Shown: positions 1-6,634, counted from the first letter of the stretch. The stretch: DNA of 10,564 nucleotides from Methylotenera sp. (GCA_005791685.1 SXVG01000035.1:1-10564), one strand, 5' to 3'. Translations and numbers: made by a program. The notes: generated by a model not told the origin, from the letters alone.

Positions 1-1083
1 GCTCATGCCGTTGGTGACCACGCAGCCGGCTTCGGATGCCGAGGCCACCACCGTGCCGCCTGGGCACATGCAAAAACTGTAGACGCTGCGGCCGTTGCTG
101 GCATGGTGCACCAATTTGTAATCGGCCGCCCCTAAAATAGGGTGCTGCGCATTCGGGCCATGCCGGGCGCTGTCGATTAAGGATTGTGGGTGTTCTATTC
201 TAAAGCCTATGCTAAACGGCTTGGCTTCGATGTAGACGCCGCGTTTATAGAGCATTTCGAAGGTGTCGCGGGCGCTGTGGCCGACCGCTAAAACCAAATG
301 GTTGGTGGCAATGCGCTCGCCATTTTGCAACACCACCGCTTGTACTTGCTGTTGCCCTTGGGCATTGCTGGCGAACTCTATGTCGTCGACCCGGCTTTGA
401 AAGCGCACCTCGCCGCCCAGTGCGATGATGCTGGCACGCATTTTTTCCACCATGCTGACCAGGCGGAAGGTGCCTATGTGCGGGTGGCTAAGGTATAAAA
501 TTTCTTCGGGCGCGCCGGCTTGGACGAATTCCTGCAATACTTTGCGGCCATAATGCTTGGGGTCTTTAATCTGGCTGTACAGCTTGCCGTCAGAAAAGGT
601 GTCGGCGCCGCCTTCGCCAAACTTCACGTTGGATTCGGTATTCAATTCACTCTTGCGCCAAAAGTTAAAGGTGTCTTTGGTGCGTTCACGCACCGCTTTA
701 CCCCGTTCTAATACCAAAGGTTTAAAGCCGGATTGGGCTAAAATTAACGCAGCAAACAAACCGGATGGCCCCAAGCCGATCACGATAGGCCGGCTTTTTA
801 AGTTTTTCGGCGCTTGTGCGACAACATGGTAAGCCGTGTCTGGCGCCAGTTTAACGTGTGGGTCTTTGGCTAATTTAGCCAAGATTTTTGCTTCTCCTTG
901 TACCGTCACGTCCAAGGTGTAGGCCAATAAAATCGCGTTGGCTTTACGGGCATCGACGCCGCGTTTAAAAATGGCGTAGTCCAATAAGTCAGCGGCATTG
1001 ATGGCTAATTTTTTAATGATGGCGGCCCGAATGTCATCGGCATGGTGATTCAGGGCTAATTTAATTTCGGTAATGCGTATCAT
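1..1083 (-). CDS. FAD-dependent dehydrogenase, COG2509-like (3' end beyond window)
   Basis: The frame is open from an ATG at 1083 to the window edge, giving 361 residues without a stop. A dinucleotide-binding GxGxxG (GLGPSG, residues 103-108) is followed about 20 residues later by an acidic turn, LERGK (125-129), as expected for FAD binding. A glycine-rich block GEGGADTFSDGKL (156-168) and a Cys-containing block SFCMCPGG (336-343) leading into VVTNGMS (355-361) are hallmarks of the COG2509 'uncharacterized FAD-dependent dehydrogenase' family. From memory family members are roughly 530-550 residues, so about a third is missing. The first ~95 residues form the extra N-terminal domain of this family. 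It is a predicted soluble cytoplasmic flavoprotein with no signal peptide; the substrate is unknown. It starts 25 bases after hda and is probably co-transcribed with it, though no clear ribosome binding site precedes the ATG. Family call is firm, function is not. Confidence 0.88.
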   Translation of the reverse strand, partial: MIRITEIKLALNHHADDIRAAIIKKLAINAADLLDYAIFKRGVDARKANAILLAYTLDVTVQGEAKILAKLAKDPHVKLAPDTAYHVVAQAPKNLKSRPIVIGLGPSGLFAALILAQSGFKPLVLERGKAVRERTKDTFNFWRKSELNTESNVKFGEGGADTFSDGKLYSQIKDPKHYGRKVLQEFVQAGAPEEILYLSHPHIGTFRLVSMVEKMRASIIALGGEVRFQSRVDDIEFASNAQGQQQVQAVVLQNGERIATNHLVLAVGHSARDTFEMLYKRGVYIEAKPFSIGFRIEHPQSLIDSARHGPNAQHPILGAADYKLVHHASNGRSVYSFCMCPGGTVVASASEAGCVVTNGMS

Positions 1084-1108
1084 GGGCTGGGCTAATTTAA
1101 AAGTGTGT

Positions 1109-1714
1109 TTATAGGGCTAAATTTAATTGCAGCAATTGCCGCAATAAAGGCACGGTAATGGGTTTCTTGGTAGTGAGTGACCACTCATCAAGGGCATCCA
1201 AGGTGGCCATCAGGGTGGATAAATCTCGGCGTAAATAACGCAAGCAATAATCCACCACTTCGCTGGGCAAACGCATGCCGCGTTCTAAGGCATGATTTTG
1301 CAGGGCTAAGGATTTTTCTGCGTCGTTCAGAGCATGCAGTTGATAGACCAAGCCCCAGGCTAAGCGGGTGGCTAAATCATCGCGCAGACCCATTTGTGTG
1401 GGGGCGTGCAAGCCTGCCGTGATGAGCGCACCGTGATTTTCTTTTAATTGGTTGTAGCGATTAAATAAGGCGATTTGTGCCTCCGCATCCAATAAATGCA
1501 CGTCATCCACCACGGCCACATTGTGCGCGGCACAGGCGCTCAGTAAATGGCTTTTGCCGCTGCCGGCTTCCCCCCATAGGTAAATAAAATGGGACGAGCT
1601 GTTTTGATTAAGCGCGGCCGTTAAGCTGGCCAAGGCCTCGGCATTGCGGCCAGCCATGAAGTTTTGCAAGCTGGGCGGTGCGGCCGGTTTGATGTCAAGT
1701 AGGAGTTGCTTCAT
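1109..1714 (-). CDS. hda: DnaA regulatory inactivator Hda (DnaA-like AAA+ ATPase)
   Basis: This 201-residue protein resembles the AAA+ domain of DnaA without its DNA-binding domain, as in Hda. The N-terminus MKQLLLDI contains a QLxLxL-like clamp-binding peptide (residues 3-8), which in Hda docks on the DnaN sliding clamp. Walker A is GEAGSGKS (48-55), Walker B is VVDDVHLL (68-75), a box VII-type arginine sits in TRLAWGL (R117), and the sensor II helix carries RRD followed by LDALD (162-176). In the known system, clamp-bound Hda stimulates ATP hydrolysis by DnaA and prevents re-initiation of replication. It is somewhat shorter than the E. coli protein. The start ATG at 1714 has no obvious Shine-Dalgarno, but it places the clamp motif at the extreme N-terminus as in homologues. 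It is divergent from purM and heads a probable two-gene unit with the FAD dehydrogenase. Confidence 0.9.
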   Translation of the reverse strand: MKQLLLDIKPAAPPSLQNFMAGRNAEALASLTAALNQNSSSHFIYLWGEAGSGKSHLLSACAAHNVAVVDDVHLLDAEAQIALFNRYNQLKENHGALITAGLHAPTQMGLRDDLATRLAWGLVYQLHALNDAEKSLALQNHALERGMRLPSEVVDYCLRYLRRDLSTLMATLDALDEWSLTTKKPITVPLLRQLLQLNLAL

Positions 1715-1892
1715 GGCTTAAATATAGCGCTTGGATTACCATTAAAGGCTGGCTTTGGGCAAGCGGGCTGGCAGGCAGAAATGTTTTTTTACTGCAGTTT
1801 TTTTTGGGTTCAGTCCTCATATAGGTTAAAATTATACTTAAATTACAGATTAACTCCCGAATTGCATTAAAAAAACCCCTATTGATCACGAA
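1715..1892. promoter_or_regulatory. divergent intergenic region hda / purM
   Basis: This AT-rich 178-base gap must hold promoters for both hda (minus) and purM (plus). On the minus strand a perfect TATAAT lies at 1831-1836 but no convincing -35 accompanies it. On the plus strand the overlapping hexamer TATACT (1833-1838) has a weak TTCAGT (1809-1814) 18 bases upstream. Runs of T at 1783-1804 and A at 1868-1875 add to the bendable, AT-rich character. I found no PurR-type operator (ACGCAAACGTTTGCGT-like) and no riboswitch-like fold. The exact promoters are inferred. Confidence 0.4.
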
Positions 1893-2954
1893 GTGAGAGC
1901 CGTTTTGACTACCAACTCCATTAATACAACATCAATCAGCTACCGCGATGCGGGTGTGGATATTGAAGCCGGCGATGCCTTAATTGAAGAAATTAAACCG
2001 TTTGCCAAGCGCACCATGCGCCCTGAAGTGTTGGCGGGTATCGGTGGGTTTGGCTCGCTATTTGAAATGCCTAAGAAATACAAAAATCCGGTTTTGGTGT
2101 CGGGTACCGATGGCGTGGGCACCAAACTTAAACTGGCCTTTGAATTAAATAAACACGATACCGTGGGCATCGATTTGGTGGCCATGAGTGTTAACGATAT
2201 TTTGGTGCAAGGCGCTGAGCCCTTATATTTCTTAGACTATTTTGCCTGCGGCAAGTTGGAAGTGGGCACGGCCGCGCAAGTGATTAAGGGCATAGCCGCC
2301 GGTTGTGAGCAATCCGGTTGCGCCTTGGTCGGCGGTGAAACGGCCGAGATGCCTGGCATGTACCCGGCCGGTGAATACGATTTGGCTGGTTTTGCTGTGG
2401 GTTGCGTGGATAAAAACAATATCATCAACGGCAGCACCATAGCCGCCGGCGACGTGGTGTTGGGCTTGGCTTCCAGCGGCGCGCATTCCAATGGCTATTC
2501 CTTGATACGCAAACTGATAGCAAAATCCGGCATCGATTTTGAGTCAGACTTTCATGGCCGGCCATTTAAAGACGTGGTGATGGCGCCCACGCGCATTTAT
2601 GTGAAGCCCTTGTTGCAATTGATATCCACCTTGCCGGTTAAAGGCATGGCGCACATTACCGGTGGCGGCATCACGGAAAACATCCCGCGCGTCTTGCCGG
2701 CGGGTTTAACGGCCGAAATTCAAAAAGGCAGTTGGCCCATGCCGCCCTTGTTTACTTGGTTGCAAGCGCAAGGCAATGTGGCGGATTTGGAAATGTATAA
2801 AACCTTTAACTGCGGCATAGGCATGGCGGTGATTGTGGCTGAAGAATACGCGGCGGCGGCCATGGAGTTGTTGACTGAGGCTGGTGAAAGCGTGTTCCAC
2901 ATAGGCCAAGTGCGGGCGCAACAAGCCGGCGAAGCGCCTACGGTCGTAGTCTAG
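1893..2954 (+). CDS. purM: phosphoribosylformylglycinamidine cyclo-ligase (AIR synthetase)
   Basis: PurM closes the imidazole ring of formylglycinamidine ribonucleotide using ATP to make 5-aminoimidazole ribonucleotide, the fifth step of purine synthesis, in the cytoplasm. The 353-residue product has the family blocks in order: SYRDAGVDIEAGD (16-28), GGFGSLF (51-57), the ATP-site SGTDGVGTK (70-78), VNDI (100-103), GGETAEMPG (147-155), SSGAHSNGYS (194-203), HITGGGITENIPR (254-266) and CGIGM (307-311). Length is normal and the frame is intact. The GTG at 1893 lacks a good ribosome site. The in-frame TTG at 1905 is preceded by GAGAG (1895-1899) and would give 349 residues starting MTTNSI, so it is a serious alternative. 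purN, often found beside purM, is not downstream here. Confidence 0.96.
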   Translation: MRAVLTTNSINTTSISYRDAGVDIEAGDALIEEIKPFAKRTMRPEVLAGIGGFGSLFEMPKKYKNPVLVSGTDGVGTKLKLAFELNKHDTVGIDLVAMSVNDILVQGAEPLYFLDYFACGKLEVGTAAQVIKGIAAGCEQSGCALVGGETAEMPGMYPAGEYDLAGFAVGCVDKNNIINGSTIAAGDVVLGLASSGAHSNGYSLIRKLIAKSGIDFESDFHGRPFKDVVMAPTRIYVKPLLQLISTLPVKGMAHITGGGITENIPRVLPAGLTAEIQKGSWPMPPLFTWLQAQGNVADLEMYKTFNCGIGMAVIVAEEYAAAAMELLTEAGESVFHIGQVRAQQAGEAPTVVV

Positions 2955-3040
2955 GGCTGGTCCATCTGGCGTAAGTTTGCCGCGCCACTAAGCCGCGTTG
3001 CGTGGACGGGTTAGGCATAAAAACTGGCCGCATTAATAAC

Positions 3041-3054
3041 ATAAAGAGAAGCAA
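3041..3054 (+). promoter_or_regulatory. ribosome binding site of the RNA methyltransferase gene
   Basis: A purine-rich AAAGAGAAG immediately precedes the ATG at 3055 and supports that start. The 100-base purM-methyltransferase gap contains no strong terminator hairpin followed by a T run, so read-through from purM is possible. Confidence 0.5.
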
Positions 3055-4533
3055 ATGACCCCAAATTTAATCCGGCAAGCGGCGGTAATGTTATCCAATC
3101 TGCTGGAATTCAACAGTCCTGCGGATGCCAAGTTGAGCGAATTTTTTCGCAACAACCGTGATTTAGGCACCAAGGAACGGGCTTTTGTGGCCGAGAGTGT
3201 CTATGGCGTATTGCGCCGCTTACGTTTTCTAAGTGCTGTGACGGCTACTGACGACAGCGATAACGACGACGCGCGTAAATTGGTCTTGGCTTGGATGCTG
3301 CGCATACAAGGCATGAGCATACAAAAAATGGAGCCCATGCTCAGCGAACAGCAAATCGAATGGGCGCGTACCATTAAGGCTAAATCCACGGAAAATATGC
3401 CATTGGCGGTGCAAGCCGATGTGCGCGATTGGCTGTGGGATAAGTTGGTCGCGCAGTACGGTGAGACGGATGCCATGACCATAGCCCGTAGCATGCACGA
3501 AGGGGCGACCTTGGATTTACGCGTCAACACCATTAAAGCCACACGCGATGAGGTGTTGGCAAAATTCATCGCGGAAAACGTCACGGGGGAAGCCAGCATC
3601 ACCAAGACGCCGTATTCACCCATAGGCTTGCGCATGCCTTTGCGCTTAAACATTAGCCGTCATGTGCTGTTTACCGAAGGCCAAATAGAAGTGCAAGACG
3701 AAGGCAGTCAAATTTTAGCGCATCTGGTGGCGGCTAAACGCGGCATGATGGTGGCGGATTTTTGTGCCGGGGCCGGTGGTAAAACTTTGGCCATGGGCGC
3801 CTTAATGCGCAATACCGGCCGCTTGTATGCCTTTGATGTGTCGGAAAAACGTTTGCACAGCTTGGGGCAACGTTTAAAACGTTCGGGTTTAAGCAACCTC
3901 AATGCGCAGCGCATCAACGGTGAAAATGACCCTAAATTAAAACGCTTAAACGGTAAATTTGATCGTGTGCTGGTCGATGCGCCGTGTACCGGCTTGGGCA
4001 CTTTACGCCGCAATCCGGACTTAAAGTGGCGTCAAACCGCGCAAGATTTGGCCGAGTTGAGCGTCAAGCAAGCGGCTATTTTAGCCCGTGCTGCCAAGTT
4101 GACCAAAATGGGTGGGCGCTTGATTTATTCGACGTGCAGCTTGTTGCGTGATGAAAACGAGCAGATAGCGGAAGCTTTTTTAGCCAGCCATCCAGACTTT
4201 ACACTACTCAACGCTGCCGAGATTTTAAGCCAGCAACAGATTGCATTGGACACTGGACCTTATTTAAAACTGTTACCGCATTTACACCACACTGATGGTT
4301 TTTTTGCCGCCGTGTTTGAAAAAGTCGACACGGTGCCTGCCAAGGAAAAAGCCAGCGCCGTGTCAGAAACCGCTGTTGTGGCGGCTAAGCTGAATCAGGC
4401 GGTGGACCAGGCCGCTGCGCCTAAAAAAGCCAAGTCTGTGGCAAAAAAAGCTCAGCCCGAGGCAAAAACGGCCGCGCTGAAAGCCCCGCGGGCTAAGCCT
4501 AAAGCGGCCAAAGCGAAAGTCAGCAAGGCATAG
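3055..4533 (+). CDS. RsmB/NOP-family SAM-dependent RNA cytosine-C5 methyltransferase
   Basis: This 492-residue protein matches the bacterial RsmB/NOP family, which transfers methyl groups from SAM to C5 of cytosine in RNA. The N-terminal helical part (about 1-60, with GTKERAFVAESVYGVLRR at 38-55) resembles the RsmB N-terminal domain. The catalytic domain has motif I DFCAGAGGK (235-243, SAM binding), motif IV DAPCTGLGTLRRNPDLKW (308-325, with Cys311) and motif VI YSTCSLLRDEN (358-368, with Cys361). These two cysteines correspond to the release and nucleophilic cysteines of the family. After the catalytic domain ends (about 423) comes a low-complexity tail rich in Lys, Ala and Pro (about 428-492), likely disordered and nucleic-acid binding. 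It could be a paralogue of true RsmB (16S C967) with another RNA target, so no symbol is given. The symporter gene follows after 6 bases. Confidence 0.9.
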   Translation: MTPNLIRQAAVMLSNLLEFNSPADAKLSEFFRNNRDLGTKERAFVAESVYGVLRRLRFLSAVTATDDSDNDDARKLVLAWMLRIQGMSIQKMEPMLSEQQIEWARTIKAKSTENMPLAVQADVRDWLWDKLVAQYGETDAMTIARSMHEGATLDLRVNTIKATRDEVLAKFIAENVTGEASITKTPYSPIGLRMPLRLNISRHVLFTEGQIEVQDEGSQILAHLVAAKRGMMVADFCAGAGGKTLAMGALMRNTGRLYAFDVSEKRLHSLGQRLKRSGLSNLNAQRINGENDPKLKRLNGKFDRVLVDAPCTGLGTLRRNPDLKWRQTAQDLAELSVKQAAILARAAKLTKMGGRLIYSTCSLLRDENEQIAEAFLASHPDFTLLNAAEILSQQQIALDTGPYLKLLPHLHHTDGFFAAVFEKVDTVPAKEKASAVSETAVVAAKLNQAVDQAAAPKKAKSVAKKAQPEAKTAALKAPRAKPKAAKAKVSKA

Positions 4534-4539
4534 ATCCCC

Positions 4540-5775
4540 ATGAAACTGCCTAGCCTCAATCTGCAAATTTTATGGGGCGCGGTGTTGGGGGTGGCATTGG
4601 GCGCGTATTTTCATGGCTTAGGCGCACAACACCCATGGGTGCATGGCGGCGTCTATGCCGCTGGTTTGGTCGGCAGTTTATTCATTGATTTACTCAAAAT
4701 GATTTTGATCCCACTGGTGTTTTGCTCCATTGCCGTTGGTATCGCCAACTTACGGCAGCATCAGCAAATGCACAGAGTGTGGGTGAGCACTTTGATTTTT
4801 TTCTTCAGCAGCATGAGCATCGCCATCACGTTGGCCTTGTTGGCGGTCAATTACTTTCAGCCCGGGGCGGGCATGCATTTGGCCATGTTTGAGCAGGCCA
4901 TGCAAAACTTCCAAGCCAAGCAATTGCCTTTACCAGAATTTGTGGCGCAGTTTTTACACGGTTTATTCCTCAATCCCTTCGCGGCTTTGGCGCAAGGCGA
5001 TGTGCTGGCCGTGGTCAGTTTTGCCTTGATTGTGGGCATAGCGCTGGTGCTGGGCGGTGAGCGCTATAAAAATTTACTGCTACTGATGCAAGAAGGCTTG
5101 GCCCTTAGCATGCAAATAGTGGGCTGGGTCATGCGCATCGCCCCCTTGGGCATCATGGCTTTGCTGATAAAATTGGTCGCCATGCAGGATGTGGCCATGA
5201 TTGCCAGCTTGGCTAAGTTTATTGCGGTGGTGGTCGGCACCACTTTGCTGCACGGAGTGGTGGTCTTGCCCCTCATTCTTTATTTGATTACCGGCAAAAC
5301 GCCCTTGTGGTTTTGGCGCAGCTCGCGTGAGGCCTTGGTCACGGCTTTTGCCACCAGTTCCAGTTCGGCCACCTTGCCCGTGACCTTGCGCTGTACCACT
5401 GGGCAACTGCAGGTTAATCCGGCCATCGCCGGTTTTGTGGTGCCGTTGGGGGCGACTGTTAACATGGATGGCACGGCCTTGTACGAAGCCGCTGCCGCTT
5501 TATTTATTGCTAATTTGGTCGGTATAGAATTAAGCTTGGGGCAGCAACTTATAGTGTTTATTACCGCCATGATAGCCGCCATAGGCGCGCCTGGCATCCC
5601 GAGTGCCGGCATGGTGACCATGGTCATGGTGTTGCAGTCGGTAGGCCTGCCTGCCGAAGCCATCGCCATTTTATTGCCCATAGACCGCTTGCTAGACACC
5701 TTGCGTACCACGGTGAATGTGGAAGGCGATATGGTAGGCAGTTTGGTGGTGCAAAAGCTGGTTGCGCAAAAATGA
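4540..5775 (+). CDS. dicarboxylate/amino acid:cation symporter (DAACS family)
   Basis: This 411-residue inner-membrane carrier belongs to the DctA/GltP/GltPh family, which imports C4-dicarboxylates or acidic amino acids with Na+ or H+. Family signatures are present: the serine-rich re-entrant loop HP1 ATSSSSATLP (271-280), NMDGT (308-312) in TM7, the HP2 region GAPGIPSAG (349-357), and the TM8 substrate/cation site DRLLDTLRTTVNVEGD (382-397). In the last, R389, N393 and D397 match the conserved Arg, Asn and Asp of GltPh. Several hydrophobic segments precede them, starting at about residue 8. Substrate choice (succinate/fumarate/malate versus glutamate/aspartate) cannot be decided from sequence by eye. 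The ATG at 4540 lies 6 bases after the methyltransferase stop with no Shine-Dalgarno, suggesting translational coupling. The narL-type gene follows 35 bases downstream with no terminator between. Confidence 0.92.
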   Translation: MKLPSLNLQILWGAVLGVALGAYFHGLGAQHPWVHGGVYAAGLVGSLFIDLLKMILIPLVFCSIAVGIANLRQHQQMHRVWVSTLIFFFSSMSIAITLALLAVNYFQPGAGMHLAMFEQAMQNFQAKQLPLPEFVAQFLHGLFLNPFAALAQGDVLAVVSFALIVGIALVLGGERYKNLLLLMQEGLALSMQIVGWVMRIAPLGIMALLIKLVAMQDVAMIASLAKFIAVVVGTTLLHGVVVLPLILYLITGKTPLWFWRSSREALVTAFATSSSSATLPVTLRCTTGQLQVNPAIAGFVVPLGATVNMDGTALYEAAAALFIANLVGIELSLGQQLIVFITAMIAAIGAPGIPSAGMVTMVMVLQSVGLPAEAIAILLPIDRLLDTLRTTVNVEGDMVGSLVVQKLVAQK

Positions 5776-5810
5776 GTGTGGCCAACATGGCTTAAGTGAA
5801 AGCGGAGTTT

Positions 5811-6473
5811 ATGCACGAGATACGCCTCTTAATTATCGATGACCACAGCTTGTTCCGCGGTGGCCTCAAACTATTGCTCGAGCGCCAAGCGGGGTTTGCC
5901 GTGCTGGGCGAAGCGGGCAATGCCTTAGAGGGGCTAAAGCGTGCCAAGAAACTGCACCCGGATGTCATTTTGCTAGACTTGCCTATGACCGACGCCAGCG
6001 GATTGCAGGCGCTTGCGTTGTTATGCGAAGAAGTGCCGTCAGCGCACATCATGATGTTGACCGCATCAGAAGATGTGCAAGATTTGTTGGCCGCCTTGCG
6101 GGCGGGTGCACGAGGCTATGTGTTGAAAAACACAGAGCTTGATTTTTTATTGGATGCCATCCGGCGCGTGGCCCAAGCAGAATCGGTGCTGGCGCCGCTC
6201 ATGGCAAATAAGCTGGCCGATACCGTACGCCAGCCAGTAAAAGCCAGCGGCCAGGCCGATGCGGGTTTAGACAAGCTTTCACCGCGTGAACGTGAGGTCA
6301 TCGTGCTATTGGCGCAAGGGGCCAGCAATAAAGAGATTGCCCGCCGTCTTGGTTTGGTGGAGTCCACGGTTAAGATACACGTGCAAGGCATACTGCGTAA
6401 GCTCAATTTATCCAGCCGTGTTCAGGCGGCGGTGTTTGCCGTGGAGCGAGGCTTAATTCACCCTGCAAATTAA
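5811..6473 (+). CDS. narL: NarL/FixJ-type two-component response regulator
   Basis: This 220-residue regulator has a receiver domain and a LuxR-type DNA-binding domain. Receiver residues are the acidic pair D10-D11, the phospho-acceptor D56 (in VILLDLPM), T84 and K106 (GYVLKN). The HTH domain (about 155-212) contains LSPREREVIVLLAQGASNKEIARRLGLVESTVKIHV, the typical NarL/LuxR helix-turn-helix. Length is close to E. coli NarL (216). The ATG at 5811 is chosen because GCGGAG (5802-5807) lies just upstream; an in-frame GTG at 5796 has no ribosome site. It sits directly upstream of narK1-narK2-narG, so a nitrate-responsive role is likely. The symbol rests on this context plus the domain order, since many response regulators look alike. 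No sensor kinase is adjacent. The usual DLxMP after the phospho-Asp reads DLPMTD here. Confidence 0.8.
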   Translation: MHEIRLLIIDDHSLFRGGLKLLLERQAGFAVLGEAGNALEGLKRAKKLHPDVILLDLPMTDASGLQALALLCEEVPSAHIMMLTASEDVQDLLAALRAGARGYVLKNTELDFLLDAIRRVAQAESVLAPLMANKLADTVRQPVKASGQADAGLDKLSPREREVIVLLAQGASNKEIARRLGLVESTVKIHVQGILRKLNLSSRVQAAVFAVERGLIHPAN

Positions 6474-6496
6474 CGCCACCGTCCGGCTAGCTACTA

Positions 6497-6527
6497 CAAA
6501 AGAACTGGATATAACCTAGTTCTTTTG
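6497..6527 (+). terminator. hairpin terminator after narL
   Basis: Arms CAAAAGAACT (6497-6506) and AGTTCTTTTG (6518-6527) are perfectly complementary over 10 bp around an 11-base loop. The loop can itself add GG/CC pairs with one bulged T. The GAACT/AGTTC core is flanked by A on the 5' side and TTTT on the 3' side, the pattern of an intrinsic terminator that could work in both directions. It lies 24 bases after the narL stop and upstream of the narK1 promoter, so it would insulate the nitrate operon from upstream transcription. Confidence 0.65.
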
Positions 6528-6561
6528 CCTTATATAACTACGCCTTTTGATTGGCGTGGCT

Positions 6562-6575
6562 TTGATGTAAGTCAA
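6562..6575 (+). promoter_or_regulatory. FNR/Anr-type binding site upstream of narK1
   Basis: TTGATGTAAGTCAA matches the FNR consensus TTGAT-N4-ATCAA at 9 of 10 defined positions (one G for A in the right half). Its centre (6568.5) is about 40.5 bases upstream of the start point (about 6609) predicted from the -10-like TAAAAT at 6597-6602. That is within a base of the -41.5 spacing typical of class II FNR-activated promoters. FNR/Anr is the oxygen-labile iron-sulfur activator of nitrate respiration genes in many proteobacteria, which fits the genes downstream. The binding protein itself is not in the window. Confidence 0.75.
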
Positions 6576-6596
6576 TCGGCTAAATAAGCCCTCTCG

Positions 6597-6602
6597 TAAA
6601 AT
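6597..6602 (+). promoter_or_regulatory. predicted -10 element of the narK1 promoter
   Basis: TAAAAT matches TATAAT in five of six positions. No good -35 hexamer is present at the usual distance; the FNR box occupies that place, as expected for an activator-dependent promoter. The predicted start of transcription is near 6609, leaving a leader of about 44 bases before the preferred start codon. Confidence 0.55.
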
Positions 6603-6614
6603 CATTCCTGTAAT

Positions 6615-6634
6615 TTGAGTAGCAAGCTACTTAA
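6615..6634 (+). promoter_or_regulatory. palindrome / hairpin in the narK1 leader
   Basis: TTGAGTAGCAAGCTACTTAA is symmetric at 8 of 10 position pairs as DNA. As RNA it can form an 8-bp stem (with one G-U pair) closed by a CAAG tetraloop, ending 8 bases before the AGGGG ribosome site. It lies at about +7 to +26 of the predicted transcript. It could be an operator or an mRNA structure; which one is not decidable here. Confidence 0.4.

Noticed and set aside
298..832. Three short plus-strand open frames
   Set aside because: They lie opposite the FAD dehydrogenase, whose motifs (GLGPSG, LERGK, GEGGADTFSDGKL) are unmistakable in the minus-strand frame.
1695..1889. 64-codon minus-strand frame in the hda-purM gap
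   Set aside because: It overlaps the hda start in another frame, spans the AT-rich promoter region, and its sequence has no coding character.
3201..3653. 150-codon open frame on the minus strand
   Set aside because: Antisense shadow of the RNA methyltransferase, with low-complexity Ser/Met/Ala composition and no family motif.
4686..4700. FNR-like TTGATTTACTCAAA inside the symporter gene
   Set aside because: Half-site spacing is wrong and it lies within coding sequence.
5280..5816. 178-codon open frame on the minus strand
   Set aside because: It lies wholly antisense to the symporter gene, is rich in Ala/Thr/Lys/Met from inverted membrane-protein codons, has no recognizable domain, and the plus-strand protein is clearly real.
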